The notes under the pieces are model-generated. The model worked only from the letters and a program-made list of their open reading frames with translations. It was not told the DNA's origin and searched no databases. The translations under genes were made by a program, and so were the position numbers. From positions 186,001 to 250,000 of the forward strand of contig NZ_FOOW01000001.1 in the NCBI RefSeq assembly GCF_900113305.1: a stretch of DNA of 64,000 bases, written 5' to 3'. The first letter of the stretch is position 1, and every line of letters starts with the position of its first letter. The DNA comes from Prevotella sp. KH2C16 (lineage in GTDB: Bacteria > Bacteroidota > Bacteroidia > Bacteroidales > Bacteroidaceae). Positions 19,792-29,555 of the stretch are shown one piece after another.

Positions 19792-20148
19792 ATGATAGAT
19801 TCAGCGGTGCATAGAAAGTTCTCAGCCTGGATACTCCTTGGAGTATTCATGCCAATGCTCCTGCTGTCAGTATTCCATATTCATAAGATGGAAAAACCCG
19901 AAGATGTATGCTATGAGTGCATACACCATGTCCGCCATGCAGGCCATATCACCGCCACTACATTTTCGGTTAACCAGTGTGTGCTGTGTGAGTTCCTCGC
20001 ACTTGTATACCTGGCTCCTGCAGCCATTATTCCCGTTGTCCTTACGCTGGGGCTCGGGGCTGTCCAGAACGACTTGGAGACTTGGTTTCCCTCTTGTCGG
20101 ATAGCGATGAAGAGGCTTCGTGCGCCTCCCTATGGTTTATTTATTTAA
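19792..20148 (+). CDS. small Cys/His-rich membrane protein, possibly metal-related (DUF2946-like)
   Basis: The 118-residue protein has an N-terminal hydrophobic segment (residues 13-28), a Cys/His-rich stretch (C40-x2-C43 with H45, H46, H49, H52), a second C63-x2-C66 pair, another hydrophobic segment (68-92) and a C-terminus containing R-A-P-P. This layout recalls DUF2946-type proteins that occur near copper-related outer-membrane receptors. A TonB-dependent receptor follows 40 nt later. An in-frame TTG at 19783 lies inside the promoter box and was rejected as the start. The metal role is inference. Confidence 0.65.
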   Translation: MIDSAVHRKFSAWILLGVFMPMLLLSVFHIHKMEKPEDVCYECIHHVRHAGHITATTFSVNQCVLCEFLALVYLAPAAIIPVVLTLGLGAVQNDLETWFPSCRIAMKRLRAPPYGLFI

Positions 20149-20188
20149 TGAACATAACATAAATAAACCAACTTTTAAAATTATCTAC

Positions 20189-22459
20189 ATGAACCGATTT
20201 TTTTCAATCCTGCTCATGGCATTCCTCTCTGTGGCTGCCATGGCAGATTCACAGTCCGACGCCGTTACGCTCAGTGGAAAGGTTACCGATATGGCGAGCG
20301 GAGAGCCACTCATCGGCGTTACGGTCTATTTCCCGGAGCTGGAGACCGGAACCACGACCGACGAGGAGGGACGATACTATATCATGAATCTTCCCCGGAA
20401 ACAGATAGAGATACAGGTGAGCTATCTCGGTCATCAGACCATTGTTGAGGCCGTCGACCTCAGATATGTACGCACTAAGGATTTCACGATGAAGGAATCG
20501 AATGCCATGCTCCACGAGGTCGTGGTAACAGGACTTACGGGAAAGGCGCTTCTAAAGGATTCTCCCACGCCGATTTCCATCGTGGACACACGAGAATTGC
20601 ACTCCGTATCATCCACGAACATCATCGACGCCCTAAGCCTGCAGCCCGGCGTTTCGCAGATTACTACGGGTGGAGGCATTTCAAAGCCTGTTATCCGCGG
20701 GCTTGGATTCAACCGCATCGTTGTCGTCAACGACGGCATCCGGCAGGAGGGAAACCAATGGGGTGCGGAGCACGGCATTGAAATCGATGCCGAGGGCATC
20801 TCATCGGCAGAGATTCTCAAGGGGCCGGCCTCGCTGATGTATGGCTCCGACGCCATGGCCGGCGTAGTAATCTTCCATGGCGAGCCTGTCATGGCGCACA
20901 ACACCATGCAGGCTAATCTGTCGACGGAATACCAGACGAACAACGGACTCTTTGATTATTCACTCAATTTCAAGGGCAATCGCAGCGGCATCTTGTGGAG
21001 CGGGCGCTTCACCGACAAGATGGCACATGCCTACAAGAACCGTTCCGACCAGTATGTGCTCGGTTCCCAATTCCGCGAGCGCTCGGCCGAAGGCCTGTTG
21101 GGCATCACCCGCAACTGGGGGTTCAGCCATCTGGTGCTCAGCTATTATCATCTCACCCCGGGCATCGTGGAGGGAGAGCGCGGCTACAGCCATAGCTATG
21201 GGGCCCAGCTTCCGTTTCAGCAGGTGCATCATTATAAGGCCGTGAGTGATAATTCATTTTATCTGGGGGCCGGCACTCTGCGAGCCATTATTGCCTATCA
21301 GCAAAACCAGCGTCAGGAATATGAGGAGAGTTTTGCCGAGCCGGAGCTTGACTTCCGTCTGCATACCATTAACTACGATGTCAAGTACCTGTGGCCGGAA
21401 CACGACGGGCTCAAGTTTGCCGCAGGCATCAACGGCATGTATCAGCGTTCGCTCAACAAGGGCGAGGAAGTGCTGATACCGGCTTATCAGCTCTTTGACA
21501 TCGGAGGTTTCGCCACATCAAGCTACAAGACTGGGCGATGGAGCCTCAGTGGGGGATTGCGTTTTGACAATCGCCATCTGCACAGCTTTGCCCTCGAGAA
21601 TGTCTTCCAGCCCGTCTCGCGCAATTTCACGGGCGTTACGGGAAGTCTGGGGGCGGTCTATGCCATTGCCGAGGGTATGCACGCACGGGTCAATCTCTCC
21701 CGCGGATTCCGGGCACCCAATCTCAGCGAGCTCGCCTCTAACGGCGTCCATGAGGGATCCGTGCAGTATGAGCTGGGAAACAAGGTCCTCGATCCGGAAT
21801 ACAGCTGGCAGTTAGACGCGGGCTTCGACTATACATCGCCCGTGCTCACGGTCCAACTGTCGCTCTTTGCCAATCGTATCGACAACTTCATCTTCCTCTC
21901 GCGGCTCGAGGGAGTGATTACCGAAGGCTATAAAACCTATCAGTATACTCAGGGCAATGCACGGTTGCTTGGAGGCGAGCTGAGTGTAGACCTGCATCCT
22001 GTGGAACTCCTCCACTGGCAGAATTCCTTCTCCTATGTGAACAGTATCCAGCTTCATCAGCCCGAGGAGTCTAAGTATCTGCCGTTTACACCGGCCCCGA
22101 AGCTCACATCGGAGCTTCGCTATGACCTGATTCGCCATGGCCGCACCCTCGGCAATACCTATGTCTCGATGAGCGTGGAGTGCAACCTCCGCCAGAACCA
22201 TTTCTATGCCGCACAGGGCACGGAGACCGCTACGCCGTCATATACTCTCGTGAATCTTGCCGCGGGCACCGACATCCGCATCCGTGGCCGTAAGGCTGCC
22301 ACCGTCTATCTCACGGCCGACAATATTTTCGATCGTGCCTATCAGAATCACCTTAACAGACTGAAGTATACCATGCTCAATCCGGAAAACGGCCGTATGG
22401 GCATCTTCAATATGGGTCGCAACATCGGGATAAAGTTTCTCGTGCCTGTCAACCTGTAG
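20189..22459 (+). CDS. TonB-dependent outer-membrane receptor
   Basis: The 756-residue protein has a signal peptide (MNRFFSILLMAFLSVAAMAD), a carboxypeptidase-regulatory-like domain (about 25-105), a plug domain with P-V-I-R-G-L-G-F-N-R-I and G-P-A-S-L-M-Y-G-S-D-A-M, and a 22-strand-type barrel ending in a terminal aromatic-type strand (I-G-I-K-F-L-V-P-V-N-L). R-A-P-N-L-S-E-L is typical of siderophore and metal receptors. ATG 20189 was chosen for the signal peptide over one at 20120 inside the upstream gene. The Cys/His-rich neighbour suggests a metal ion or complex as substrate, but this is not proven. Confidence 0.88.
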   Translation: MNRFFSILLMAFLSVAAMADSQSDAVTLSGKVTDMASGEPLIGVTVYFPELETGTTTDEEGRYYIMNLPRKQIEIQVSYLGHQTIVEAVDLRYVRTKDFTMKESNAMLHEVVVTGLTGKALLKDSPTPISIVDTRELHSVSSTNIIDALSLQPGVSQITTGGGISKPVIRGLGFNRIVVVNDGIRQEGNQWGAEHGIEIDAEGISSAEILKGPASLMYGSDAMAGVVIFHGEPVMAHNTMQANLSTEYQTNNGLFDYSLNFKGNRSGILWSGRFTDKMAHAYKNRSDQYVLGSQFRERSAEGLLGITRNWGFSHLVLSYYHLTPGIVEGERGYSHSYGAQLPFQQVHHYKAVSDNSFYLGAGTLRAIIAYQQNQRQEYEESFAEPELDFRLHTINYDVKYLWPEHDGLKFAAGINGMYQRSLNKGEEVLIPAYQLFDIGGFATSSYKTGRWSLSGGLRFDNRHLHSFALENVFQPVSRNFTGVTGSLGAVYAIAEGMHARVNLSRGFRAPNLSELASNGVHEGSVQYELGNKVLDPEYSWQLDAGFDYTSPVLTVQLSLFANRIDNFIFLSRLEGVITEGYKTYQYTQGNARLLGGELSVDLHPVELLHWQNSFSYVNSIQLHQPEESKYLPFTPAPKLTSELRYDLIRHGRTLGNTYVSMSVECNLRQNHFYAAQGTETATPSYTLVNLAAGTDIRIRGRKAATVYLTADNIFDRAYQNHLNRLKYTMLNPENGRMGIFNMGRNIGIKFLVPVNL

Positions 22460-22636
22460 AGCCTTCTGGCCTGTGAGCGGTCATTTACCGTGAGGGCTGC
22501 CGAAAAGTTTTCGGCAGTTCCCGCCGATTTGCGGAGTGGGCCTGGCGCAGGCCGGTTGCTGTCCTATGGTTTAGAGATAGCTGTGAGGCATGCAGGAAGG
22601 GAGACTATGTATTTCCATTCATTACTTTCAATGGTT

Positions 22637-22697
22637 GTTTCAGCCGTTGAAACATCGTGTTTCGGCTGTTGAAACAAAGTGTTTCAGTCATTGAAAC
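22637..22697. repeat. 22-bp dyad array D (GTTTCA / TGAAAC arms)
   Basis: This is the most regular array: GTTTC(A/G) at 22637, 22659 and 22681 and TGAAAC at 22648, 22670 and 22692. Each arm is 6 bp with 5-bp spacers, so arms recur every 11 bp. Inner loops are GCCGT, GCTGT and GTCAT; spacers between units are ATCGT and AAAGT. It lies in a convergent gap. Confidence 0.9.
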
Positions 22698-22737
22698 AAT
22701 TATCGGGAGCCGTCAACACAGGGACTGGAGATAGAAA

Positions 22738-22768
22738 GATTCCGGGAAAATGCCGTTTTCCCGGAATC
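22738..22768. terminator. strong hairpin downstream of the GH20 gene
   Basis: GATTCCGGGAAAA (22738-22750) pairs perfectly over 13 bp with TTTTCCCGGAATC (22756-22768) around a 5-nt loop. On the reverse strand it is followed by a U-rich stretch, so it probably ends the glycan locus transcript; it could also serve the plus-strand gene. Confidence 0.65.
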
Positions 22769-22913
22769 CTAAAACTGGTCAGTGCTCGTCGTCCCGACGA
22801 AATGTCTAACTTAAAAATACAAGTACCTGTTTCTGTCCATTGTGCTTGCAGGTTTCAGAGAAAGAGCCTAAACTGCTCTTCTGGTATATAGCTTACAGTG
22901 CTTTCAATCTATT

Positions 22914-24815
22914 TTAAGGTTGATTCCAGTTCTTTGAGAAGCTGATGCCTCTCACCTCTGATACATGTCCGGAGGTATCCATGGACAGAGGAATGAAGCT
23001 GGCAAACCATGTCTCATTCGGGAATACCCGCGGGCAATACAGCAGGATGGTGTTCTCGCCGGCCTTCAAGGGTATGCCGGCAGGTTTCCTCATCCAGAAG
23101 AGTTGCTCGTTGGTGTAGGGTATTTCGTTAAGCGCCGTGTGCCATGTATAGTCAAACGAGCGATATTTGCCCGGCTCATTCCAAGGCTCCGGAGGGAAAA
23201 TTTCGTTTCCGTTCACGAAGAGCCTTCCCTGCGCTTCCCATTGTCCCTGATAGCCTATGCCGTCGGACATCCTGTTGGATCGTTCCGGAGTCTCGAATCC
23301 CACCCATGCGTAGACCACGGTGTCTTTAGGACTGAAGATGCGAGTCTTCATCCATGCGTCCATGGTGGGGAGTATTTCCACATGATGCTTCTGGGCCAAA
23401 GCCTTTATGTCTACCACGCCTCCCCATGCGTCCACCCACTTCATGGAGTCGATGCTGGTGCCCCTGCGCTCCGGGAGGCTCACCTCCCAGTGCTCATCGA
23501 GGCTGCCCACCCATCTTACATTCCAGTCTTTGAGGAACCTGTCGCGATGGTATGCCATCTTCTTTTCAAAGTCGTGCATCTCCTTCCAGAGGCTCGTCGA
23601 CGGGCCGGGTATCAGGTCTTCTTCTGCCACGGACACTCCTTTGCCCCCTCTCCAGAACCTCTCGGAGAAGGGGAGCAGGGCCTCCGGCATGCCGTTGTGG
23701 GGAAAGGTCAGGCTTTTGTCCGCCACCCGCACATCATTCCATAGACACAGAATGCCTCCAAGGGCTTTACCGTCGGCCTTCTCAATGCCACAGGGAGTGT
23801 GCATGAAACACTTGTACAGGTTGAATATCGGGTTTCCTGTATTGAGATAGCCCATATACGAATCGATGTAGCGATGGGTGCATCCCGTCTTTTCGATGGC
23901 CTCTCCCACGGCAGCTCTCCATACCTGATAGATGACCTCACCGGAGCCTTCCAGCCCGGGATTCCATGCCAGGATTTCCCTGTTATTCTGCCTGGCCATC
24001 CGCTCGCAGAAGGCCATGAACTCGTCAGGGTGGGCTATCGTGATTTCGTCTGACCCGAAATGAATGTACGGGCAGAGCGACCGGGGAATCTCGGTAAAGA
24101 ACTCCTTGACCAATGTCTCCAATACCTTCATACCCTCCTTGGATGCCATCGGGAATCCGAAGGCATTCGTGAAGTATTCGCTATGCCCCGGCATGTCGAT
24201 TTCGGGAATGACGGTGATGCCCCGTTCCCTGGCATAGGCTATGACATCGCGTATCTCGTCGTAGGTATAATACTTGCCTTGGTCGCGGTCTTTTCTTTGG
24301 TATTTAGGATCGTTGAGCCGAGGAAACGCCTTGGATTCTATGCGCGAGGCAGGATTGTCGGTCAGATGCCAGTGAAAGACATTCAGCTTATAGAAGGAAA
24401 ACAGGTCAAGCTCCTTTTTCAACTGTGCCACCGACCTGAAGTTTCTTCCCGTGTCGTGCATGAAGCCCCGGATAGGGAAGGCCGGATAGTCAACGATAGA
24501 AGTCTGTGGAGACATTCCCTTCTCATCTTCCAACTGCCTTAAGGTTACCTTGCCCCAGACCAGTCCTTGACGGTCCTTTGCCCGGATAACGGCCTTGTTT
24601 CCCTTAATCGTCAAGGAATATCCCTCTGCCGGGAGGTGGAGCGATTTGTCTATCCTGGCATCTATGCTCTTCACTCTTACCTTTCCTCCCAATGGCTTCT
24701 GGCTTACCGGCGACGGGATAAGGTTCTGACCGTTTATAGCCGGTGTAGCGAACAGCAGACACAAGCATAGGCATATCCGACATTTGTGCATCGCGCCTTT
24801 CATGTTTTTCTTCAT
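22914..24815 (-). CDS. GH20 family beta-N-acetylhexosaminidase
   Basis: The 633-residue secreted enzyme has an N-terminal GH20b-type domain and a catalytic barrel with R-G-F-M-H-D-T-G-R-N-F, F-Y-K-L-N-V-F-H-W-H-L-T-D-N, E-I-D-M-P-G-H-S-E and the catalytic Asp-Glu pair in H-F-G-S-D-E (D256, E257). The usual H-x-G-G-D-E has Ser in place of the second Gly. GH20 enzymes release terminal beta-linked GlcNAc or GalNAc. A C-terminal beta-sandwich follows. It is the last gene of the utilisation locus. A second possible start (M-H-K-C-R) lies 8 codons in. Confidence 0.88.
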   Translation of the reverse strand: MKKNMKGAMHKCRICLCLCLLFATPAINGQNLIPSPVSQKPLGGKVRVKSIDARIDKSLHLPAEGYSLTIKGNKAVIRAKDRQGLVWGKVTLRQLEDEKGMSPQTSIVDYPAFPIRGFMHDTGRNFRSVAQLKKELDLFSFYKLNVFHWHLTDNPASRIESKAFPRLNDPKYQRKDRDQGKYYTYDEIRDVIAYARERGITVIPEIDMPGHSEYFTNAFGFPMASKEGMKVLETLVKEFFTEIPRSLCPYIHFGSDEITIAHPDEFMAFCERMARQNNREILAWNPGLEGSGEVIYQVWRAAVGEAIEKTGCTHRYIDSYMGYLNTGNPIFNLYKCFMHTPCGIEKADGKALGGILCLWNDVRVADKSLTFPHNGMPEALLPFSERFWRGGKGVSVAEEDLIPGPSTSLWKEMHDFEKKMAYHRDRFLKDWNVRWVGSLDEHWEVSLPERRGTSIDSMKWVDAWGGVVDIKALAQKHHVEILPTMDAWMKTRIFSPKDTVVYAWVGFETPERSNRMSDGIGYQGQWEAQGRLFVNGNEIFPPEPWNEPGKYRSFDYTWHTALNEIPYTNEQLFWMRKPAGIPLKAGENTILLYCPRVFPNETWFASFIPLSMDTSGHVSEVRGISFSKNWNQP

Positions 24816-24832
24816 ATCAACTGTTTTTAAAT

Positions 24833-27376
24833 TTATAAACGAATATTTCCCTTTAATCTTATATTTTCTGATGAGGAACCTACTAATATATCAAAGCTGC
24901 CCGGTTCCAAGACCCATTTGTGCAGGGTCGGATTATAATATTCGAAAGCCTCTTTGTGCAGGTTCATCTCGATGGATTTCGTTTCGCCGGGTTTCAGATA
25001 CACCTTTTCAAAGTCCTTCAATTCCTTATAGGGTCTTTCCATTTTGCTTTCGGTGTCGTGTACATATAGTTCCACCACTTCGGCGCCATCCCTCTGGCCG
25101 GTATTGGCAATGTCCATGGTTACCTTTACACAGCCGTTTTCCTTGTCAATAACCTGAACCTTCAAGTTGGAATAGTTGAAATCCGTGTATGAGAGGCCAT
25201 GCCCAAACGGGAACAGGGGCTTTACCCCGCGATGCTCATAGCCCCTATAGCCGACAAAGATTCCTTCACGATAGTAGACTTTCCGTTTCTTCCGCGTTTC
25301 ATCATAGTTGCCATAGGCAGGAGAGTCTTTCCATTCCCTCTCTATGGTAAATGGTAGTTTGGCCGATGGATTTACCTTTCCAGACAAAATGTCGCCGAAT
25401 GCGGTTCCGCCTTCCTGCCCGGGATAGAGCAGATGAATAACCGCTGCCACATGGTCTATCCAGGGTGTCATCCTAAGACCACCGCCTCCGTGAAGGGCAA
25501 CGATAATGTTTGGGTTGGCCTTAGCCAGGGAATTAATCAACTCATCCTGCCCGTAGGGAAGCTCGAATTGACGGTCTGTCCCCTCAAATTCCAGGCTGGC
25601 ATCGAGGCCGCCGCAGAATATGACATAGTCGGCCTTGGAAGCTATCCTGAGCGCTTCAGAGGTGTCTATTGAAGAAGCATAGTCCCATGCAAGGCGAATT
25701 TCTGCCGGATTGCAATTCTGGTTCCAGTATTCCAGTCTGACGGATATTCTCTCATTTCTTTTAGAAGCAATCCTTACATATCTGTTGGCAAACGACTGCG
25801 AGTTCCTCTCGTCAATGACAATCCTGCCACCGACGGTCAGTCGGTAGCCGCCTTGAGCATCCACGAAGAATATAATGGGATCGTCTTTTTCCGGAGTGAT
25901 AAACCCATCCCACTGGACCTTATAGTTCTTTCCCAAGGCCTTGGCCTCGTTAGAGTCCTCTGCCCAATTGAAGTCTATGGCAGCATCCACTCTCTGAATG
26001 CTTGATTTAATCACTTTTTTAGGATTCTGTTCATCCAGCATGTAGTAAGTACCTGTAAGCCCACGACGGCCTTCTTGCGTCTGGAAAGAAGAGTGCTTGA
26101 ACAAATTACGCTTATAGGCATTTGAGACACCTTCGTGATATAGGATTCTTGTGTTTGGAAAAGCACGGCGAATACCTTCCATATCATTAACTACATACCA
26201 GGGATTTACCTTAGAGCTTCCACCTCCGCCATAAGATACTCCCTTTACATCGTATACATTATCATCGGCAATATTCGGATTGGCGTTCGGGCCGATGACG
26301 GCAATTGTCTTTGGTGAAGCCAAAGGAAGTATGTTTTTTTCGTTCTTGAGGAGGATGATTCCTTCACATGCTTCTTGGTAAGCGGCTTTGTTTGCCTCCT
26401 CGTTAAATGTGGGAATCGATGTATCTTTCACCGTATTCCGGTCGAAGATACCCAACTCAAAACAGGGTCGGAAGATATGGGTTACCATAGAGTCAACCTG
26501 GCTTTCTTTTATTTTCCCGGCTTTTATGAGTGGCAGGAGTTTTTCCTTGTTTAAGTAATCAAATGTCCCCAATTCCATGTCCAATCCTGCTTCGACGGCC
26601 TCGTATGCAGCATGGGTGGCTCCCCAGTCTGACATGATTGTTCCTTTGAAGCCCCAGGAATCTCTAAGGATGTCTTTCATCAGATACCTGTTTTGGGCAC
26701 AATAAATGCCGTTCACAAGATTGTATCCCATCATGATGGCTTTTACATCCGCTCTTTGGACTGCAGCCTTAAAAGGAGGAAAGTAAATTTCATGCAAGGT
26801 TCGTTCGTCTACCTCACTACTCACTTTATACCGGTCAAACTCCTGATCATTAGCGACAAAATGCTTGACGGTTGCGATTACTCCCCCTTGTTGTATGCCT
26901 TTAATAAGCGGTACTACCATTTCTGAGGCAAGATAAGGGTCTTCGCCCATGTACTCAAAATTCCTGGAGTCTTTTGACGATCGGTAGATATTCACCCCTG
27001 GGCCATAGAACACATTGATGCCTCTGGCGCGCCATTCCTTTGCATACAGACTCCCGATGTGATGAGCCAGGTTTCGATTCCATGAGGCGGCCAGGGCTAA
27101 TTGGCATGGAAATGCGGTAGCCCGGCCTTTAAGTCCCCACGACGCAACTCCGGAAGGGCCGTCGGCCGTCTCAATGCGCGGAATGCCCAATCGTTCACAT
27201 CCTCTATAGGAGAAACCACTTTCGAGAACATAGATTTTCTCTTCTAGTGTCATTTGCCTGACCAAGTCATAGATACGGTCTTTAGGATATAAAGTGGCAT
27301 TATATATTTGAGCCTTCATAGATATAGGTGTAATGGCTATAAACAAGAAAGGAAAGATTCTCTTTAGTCTCTTCAT
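24833..27376 (-). CDS. GH3 family glycoside hydrolase with PA14 insert
   Basis: The 847-residue secreted enzyme has a GH3 barrel with A-D-G-P-S-G, K-H-F-V-A-N-D-Q-E and the nucleophile in I-M-S-D-W-G (D250), a PA14-like insert at about 430-570, the second GH3 domain and a C-terminal fibronectin-III-like domain. Members remove beta-linked glucose, xylose or GlcNAc from chain ends. The linkage cannot be read from sequence alone; neighbours argue for a host-glycan oligosaccharide. It lies 17 nt upstream of the GH20 gene and 13 nt after GH89. Confidence 0.9.
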   Translation of the reverse strand: MKRLKRIFPFLFIAITPISMKAQIYNATLYPKDRIYDLVRQMTLEEKIYVLESGFSYRGCERLGIPRIETADGPSGVASWGLKGRATAFPCQLALAASWNRNLAHHIGSLYAKEWRARGINVFYGPGVNIYRSSKDSRNFEYMGEDPYLASEMVVPLIKGIQQGGVIATVKHFVANDQEFDRYKVSSEVDERTLHEIYFPPFKAAVQRADVKAIMMGYNLVNGIYCAQNRYLMKDILRDSWGFKGTIMSDWGATHAAYEAVEAGLDMELGTFDYLNKEKLLPLIKAGKIKESQVDSMVTHIFRPCFELGIFDRNTVKDTSIPTFNEEANKAAYQEACEGIILLKNEKNILPLASPKTIAVIGPNANPNIADDNVYDVKGVSYGGGGSSKVNPWYVVNDMEGIRRAFPNTRILYHEGVSNAYKRNLFKHSSFQTQEGRRGLTGTYYMLDEQNPKKVIKSSIQRVDAAIDFNWAEDSNEAKALGKNYKVQWDGFITPEKDDPIIFFVDAQGGYRLTVGGRIVIDERNSQSFANRYVRIASKRNERISVRLEYWNQNCNPAEIRLAWDYASSIDTSEALRIASKADYVIFCGGLDASLEFEGTDRQFELPYGQDELINSLAKANPNIIVALHGGGGLRMTPWIDHVAAVIHLLYPGQEGGTAFGDILSGKVNPSAKLPFTIEREWKDSPAYGNYDETRKKRKVYYREGIFVGYRGYEHRGVKPLFPFGHGLSYTDFNYSNLKVQVIDKENGCVKVTMDIANTGQRDGAEVVELYVHDTESKMERPYKELKDFEKVYLKPGETKSIEMNLHKEAFEYYNPTLHKWVLEPGSFDILVGSSSENIRLKGNIRL

Positions 27377-27389
27377 ATTGATATCTAAA

Positions 27390-29543
27390 TTATTTAGTTA
27401 AAGTTGTAGCAATCACATGATCTACCATCTCTATATAGTTACCGCTCGCTTCCGTAGGGTAAGCGTTGGTCTTCAAAGCCCATTTCCGTTCCATGGCGAA
27501 AAAGTCTACAGTCTCTACCTTATCAGAAGATAATCTTGCCTGAAGCCTCTCGAAAAAAGTTTTCCAGCGTGGAGCGTAATAATCTTTTAGAAGCCCCGCC
27601 CACTCTTTATTTGCATAGTCATGGACACGGGTAGTACTGTCGTTAGGTCCCCAATAGGTTATCTGCATTCGTGCATTGAGGAGAGATAGCTTCCTGTCAG
27701 TATCTGTGCTTCCGTACGATGCAGCTTGTTTGAGCCAATTCCCTAAAAGAAAATGACTGTCTGTCTGTAGAAGACGGTCTTGTAGAAGAATAAGATCAAT
27801 GAATCTTTGTGATTGAGCAGATAATTCTTTTTTATTCTTATCATTGTAGGCGTCTATTACTTTCTTATAAGCTACGCGCCCATAGTTTGCCATGACTTGT
27901 CTGGCCAAGTCTATGAGGTCATATTTATAGGTTTCCGATTTTAGAAAATCATTTGCGGCCTTCCTGAAAAATAACAGAGCTCGTTCCAGCATCTTCGGGT
28001 CGTATTGCATTCTTTTAGGTCCCCATGTCGAAACGCTCGTAACATGAAGGCTCGGCCGAGCACAATAAATGGATTCAAAAGTGCCCTCTCCTTTTATATT
28101 GAATTCCCCGAAGACGGAGCTATACAATAATTTCCACGCTTCGTACAGGTCTTTGCTCCACTTGCCATACCGATAAAGTATGTAGTTGCGAGTAAGTGTA
28201 TCCAGGTCTGGAGTATCTTTATACCATGCCGTTTTTAAAGCGAAGTCATACACCACCGGGTTGCTGAGGATGCCTTCCGGGAGGATTCCTATTCCCTGAA
28301 GCAAGTGCCCGGCAGATTTTTTGTAAGCCCGGTGAGGTTCGTTTATTAAAACAGGCAGCTGTCCTCCCATATCAGTCTTACCTCCGAAATGATTCACGCT
28401 ACCCCAAATCCATGGGGTCTTACCGAACTCATCTGAGTTTTCCCAAGACGCGGCAATCTCTCCCGATAGGTTAATGAGGAGCACATGCTCCTTGTCAAGC
28501 CCGGAGAGAAGAAGGGGCTTGGGATTGTTGTTCCATCCCTGAAGAACCCATTTGGCCTGTGGAAAGAACTCCAGCATCTTTTGCTGGACAAGCCGAGCGG
28601 TCTTTGACAGGTCTACACCTTGAGAGTTTCCTCCCTCATGAAACAGGTCGCCACCAAAGAATTGGAAGTCATCTCCAAAAAATTTCTTCACACATCCATA
28701 GTATTCTTTAGCCACCTTATCGAAGAAATCATTGCCAGGAAGTAGTATATCAGGGCGTTGGAACGCTCCCCAGAGTCCTTGGGAGACGACTTGTGCAGAG
28801 GGATACCTGCTCTTGAAGAACGACGGGACGATGCCGGGGAATCCTTGCAGGACGGGTTTGATGCCCAGTTCCTTCATCCTCTTCAGAATCTTCAGTTGCA
28901 ACTGATACCGGTCTTCTATCATTTCCTGGCTCATCGGACCGCCCCAACCTTCCAGATTTCCCATCAGCCACCATGCCGTATAGGCCGGGCCCGGAATAAA
29001 TTCAGAAACATCCTCTTTGCTGAAGCCCAGCTTTAGTAGAGTTTCTTGCCACACAATCTCCGTGCCGACGGGTGCTAGCATGAGGTTAATTCCGTTGAGT
29101 GCCATCCAGTCCAGCTCTCGCTCGAAGTCCTCCCAGGTATAGAACGGATAACTATAACTATAGGTGCAATAGTTCAGAGCATACCGATATTTAAACGGCG
29201 TAGAGATTTTGATGGGCTTTCTGAGCCTTATGATTTTCTTCAGCGGCCTGATGTTGTTTCCACAATGCGAAAGACTCATGTGGCAATAGTAGTTCAGATA
29301 GTAGGTTACACCCTCTGATGCAGCCGATGGAGAGTTTGCCTGAACTATGATTTTATCTCCCTTGGTAGAGAGAATAAAGGTTTCATTGCTTTCACCTTTT
29401 AGTATTTGGAAAACGATATGTTCTTTCAGAAAGGGCAGTCTTCTGGCCACCATTTCTTTTATGCCGTTAAAGTCTTGGGCAAAACAACCATAAGGCAACC
29501 CTATCATAGCTGACAAAATCAAGGTTTTAAGCAACGAGATCAT
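27390..29543 (-). CDS. GH89 family alpha-N-acetylglucosaminidase
   Basis: The 717-residue secreted protein has the NAGLU layout: an N-terminal alpha/beta domain, a catalytic barrel with Y-R-Y-A-L-N-Y-C-T-Y-S-Y, W-M-A-L-N-G-I-N and a likely acid/base Glu in F-F-G-G-D-L-F-H-E-G-G (E303), then a helical C-terminal domain. GH89 enzymes cleave terminal alpha-linked GlcNAc, found in heparan sulphate and as the alpha-1,4-GlcNAc cap of gastric-type mucin O-glycans. With GH20 and GH3 beside it, the locus most likely attacks a GlcNAc-rich host glycan. Confidence 0.92.
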   Translation of the reverse strand: MISLLKTLILSAMIGLPYGCFAQDFNGIKEMVARRLPFLKEHIVFQILKGESNETFILSTKGDKIIVQANSPSAASEGVTYYLNYYCHMSLSHCGNNIRPLKKIIRLRKPIKISTPFKYRYALNYCTYSYSYPFYTWEDFERELDWMALNGINLMLAPVGTEIVWQETLLKLGFSKEDVSEFIPGPAYTAWWLMGNLEGWGGPMSQEMIEDRYQLQLKILKRMKELGIKPVLQGFPGIVPSFFKSRYPSAQVVSQGLWGAFQRPDILLPGNDFFDKVAKEYYGCVKKFFGDDFQFFGGDLFHEGGNSQGVDLSKTARLVQQKMLEFFPQAKWVLQGWNNNPKPLLLSGLDKEHVLLINLSGEIAASWENSDEFGKTPWIWGSVNHFGGKTDMGGQLPVLINEPHRAYKKSAGHLLQGIGILPEGILSNPVVYDFALKTAWYKDTPDLDTLTRNYILYRYGKWSKDLYEAWKLLYSSVFGEFNIKGEGTFESIYCARPSLHVTSVSTWGPKRMQYDPKMLERALLFFRKAANDFLKSETYKYDLIDLARQVMANYGRVAYKKVIDAYNDKNKKELSAQSQRFIDLILLQDRLLQTDSHFLLGNWLKQAASYGSTDTDRKLSLLNARMQITYWGPNDSTTRVHDYANKEWAGLLKDYYAPRWKTFFERLQARLSSDKVETVDFFAMERKWALKTNAYPTEASGNYIEMVDHVIATTLTK

Positions 29544-29555
29544 GGTGTAGTCAAC

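Larger units (their letters stand above)
22460..22913. other. 454-bp gap between the TonB receptor and GH20
   Basis: This convergent gap contains repeat array D (22637-22697) and a strong hairpin (22738-22768). Two short open frames (60 and 70 codons) lack family features or start signals and are not called. No promoter boxes were seen. Confidence 0.6.

Noticed and set aside
22490..22891. two short open frames (60 and 70 codons)
   Set aside because: They overlap array D or the hairpin region, have no start signals and no recognisable protein features.
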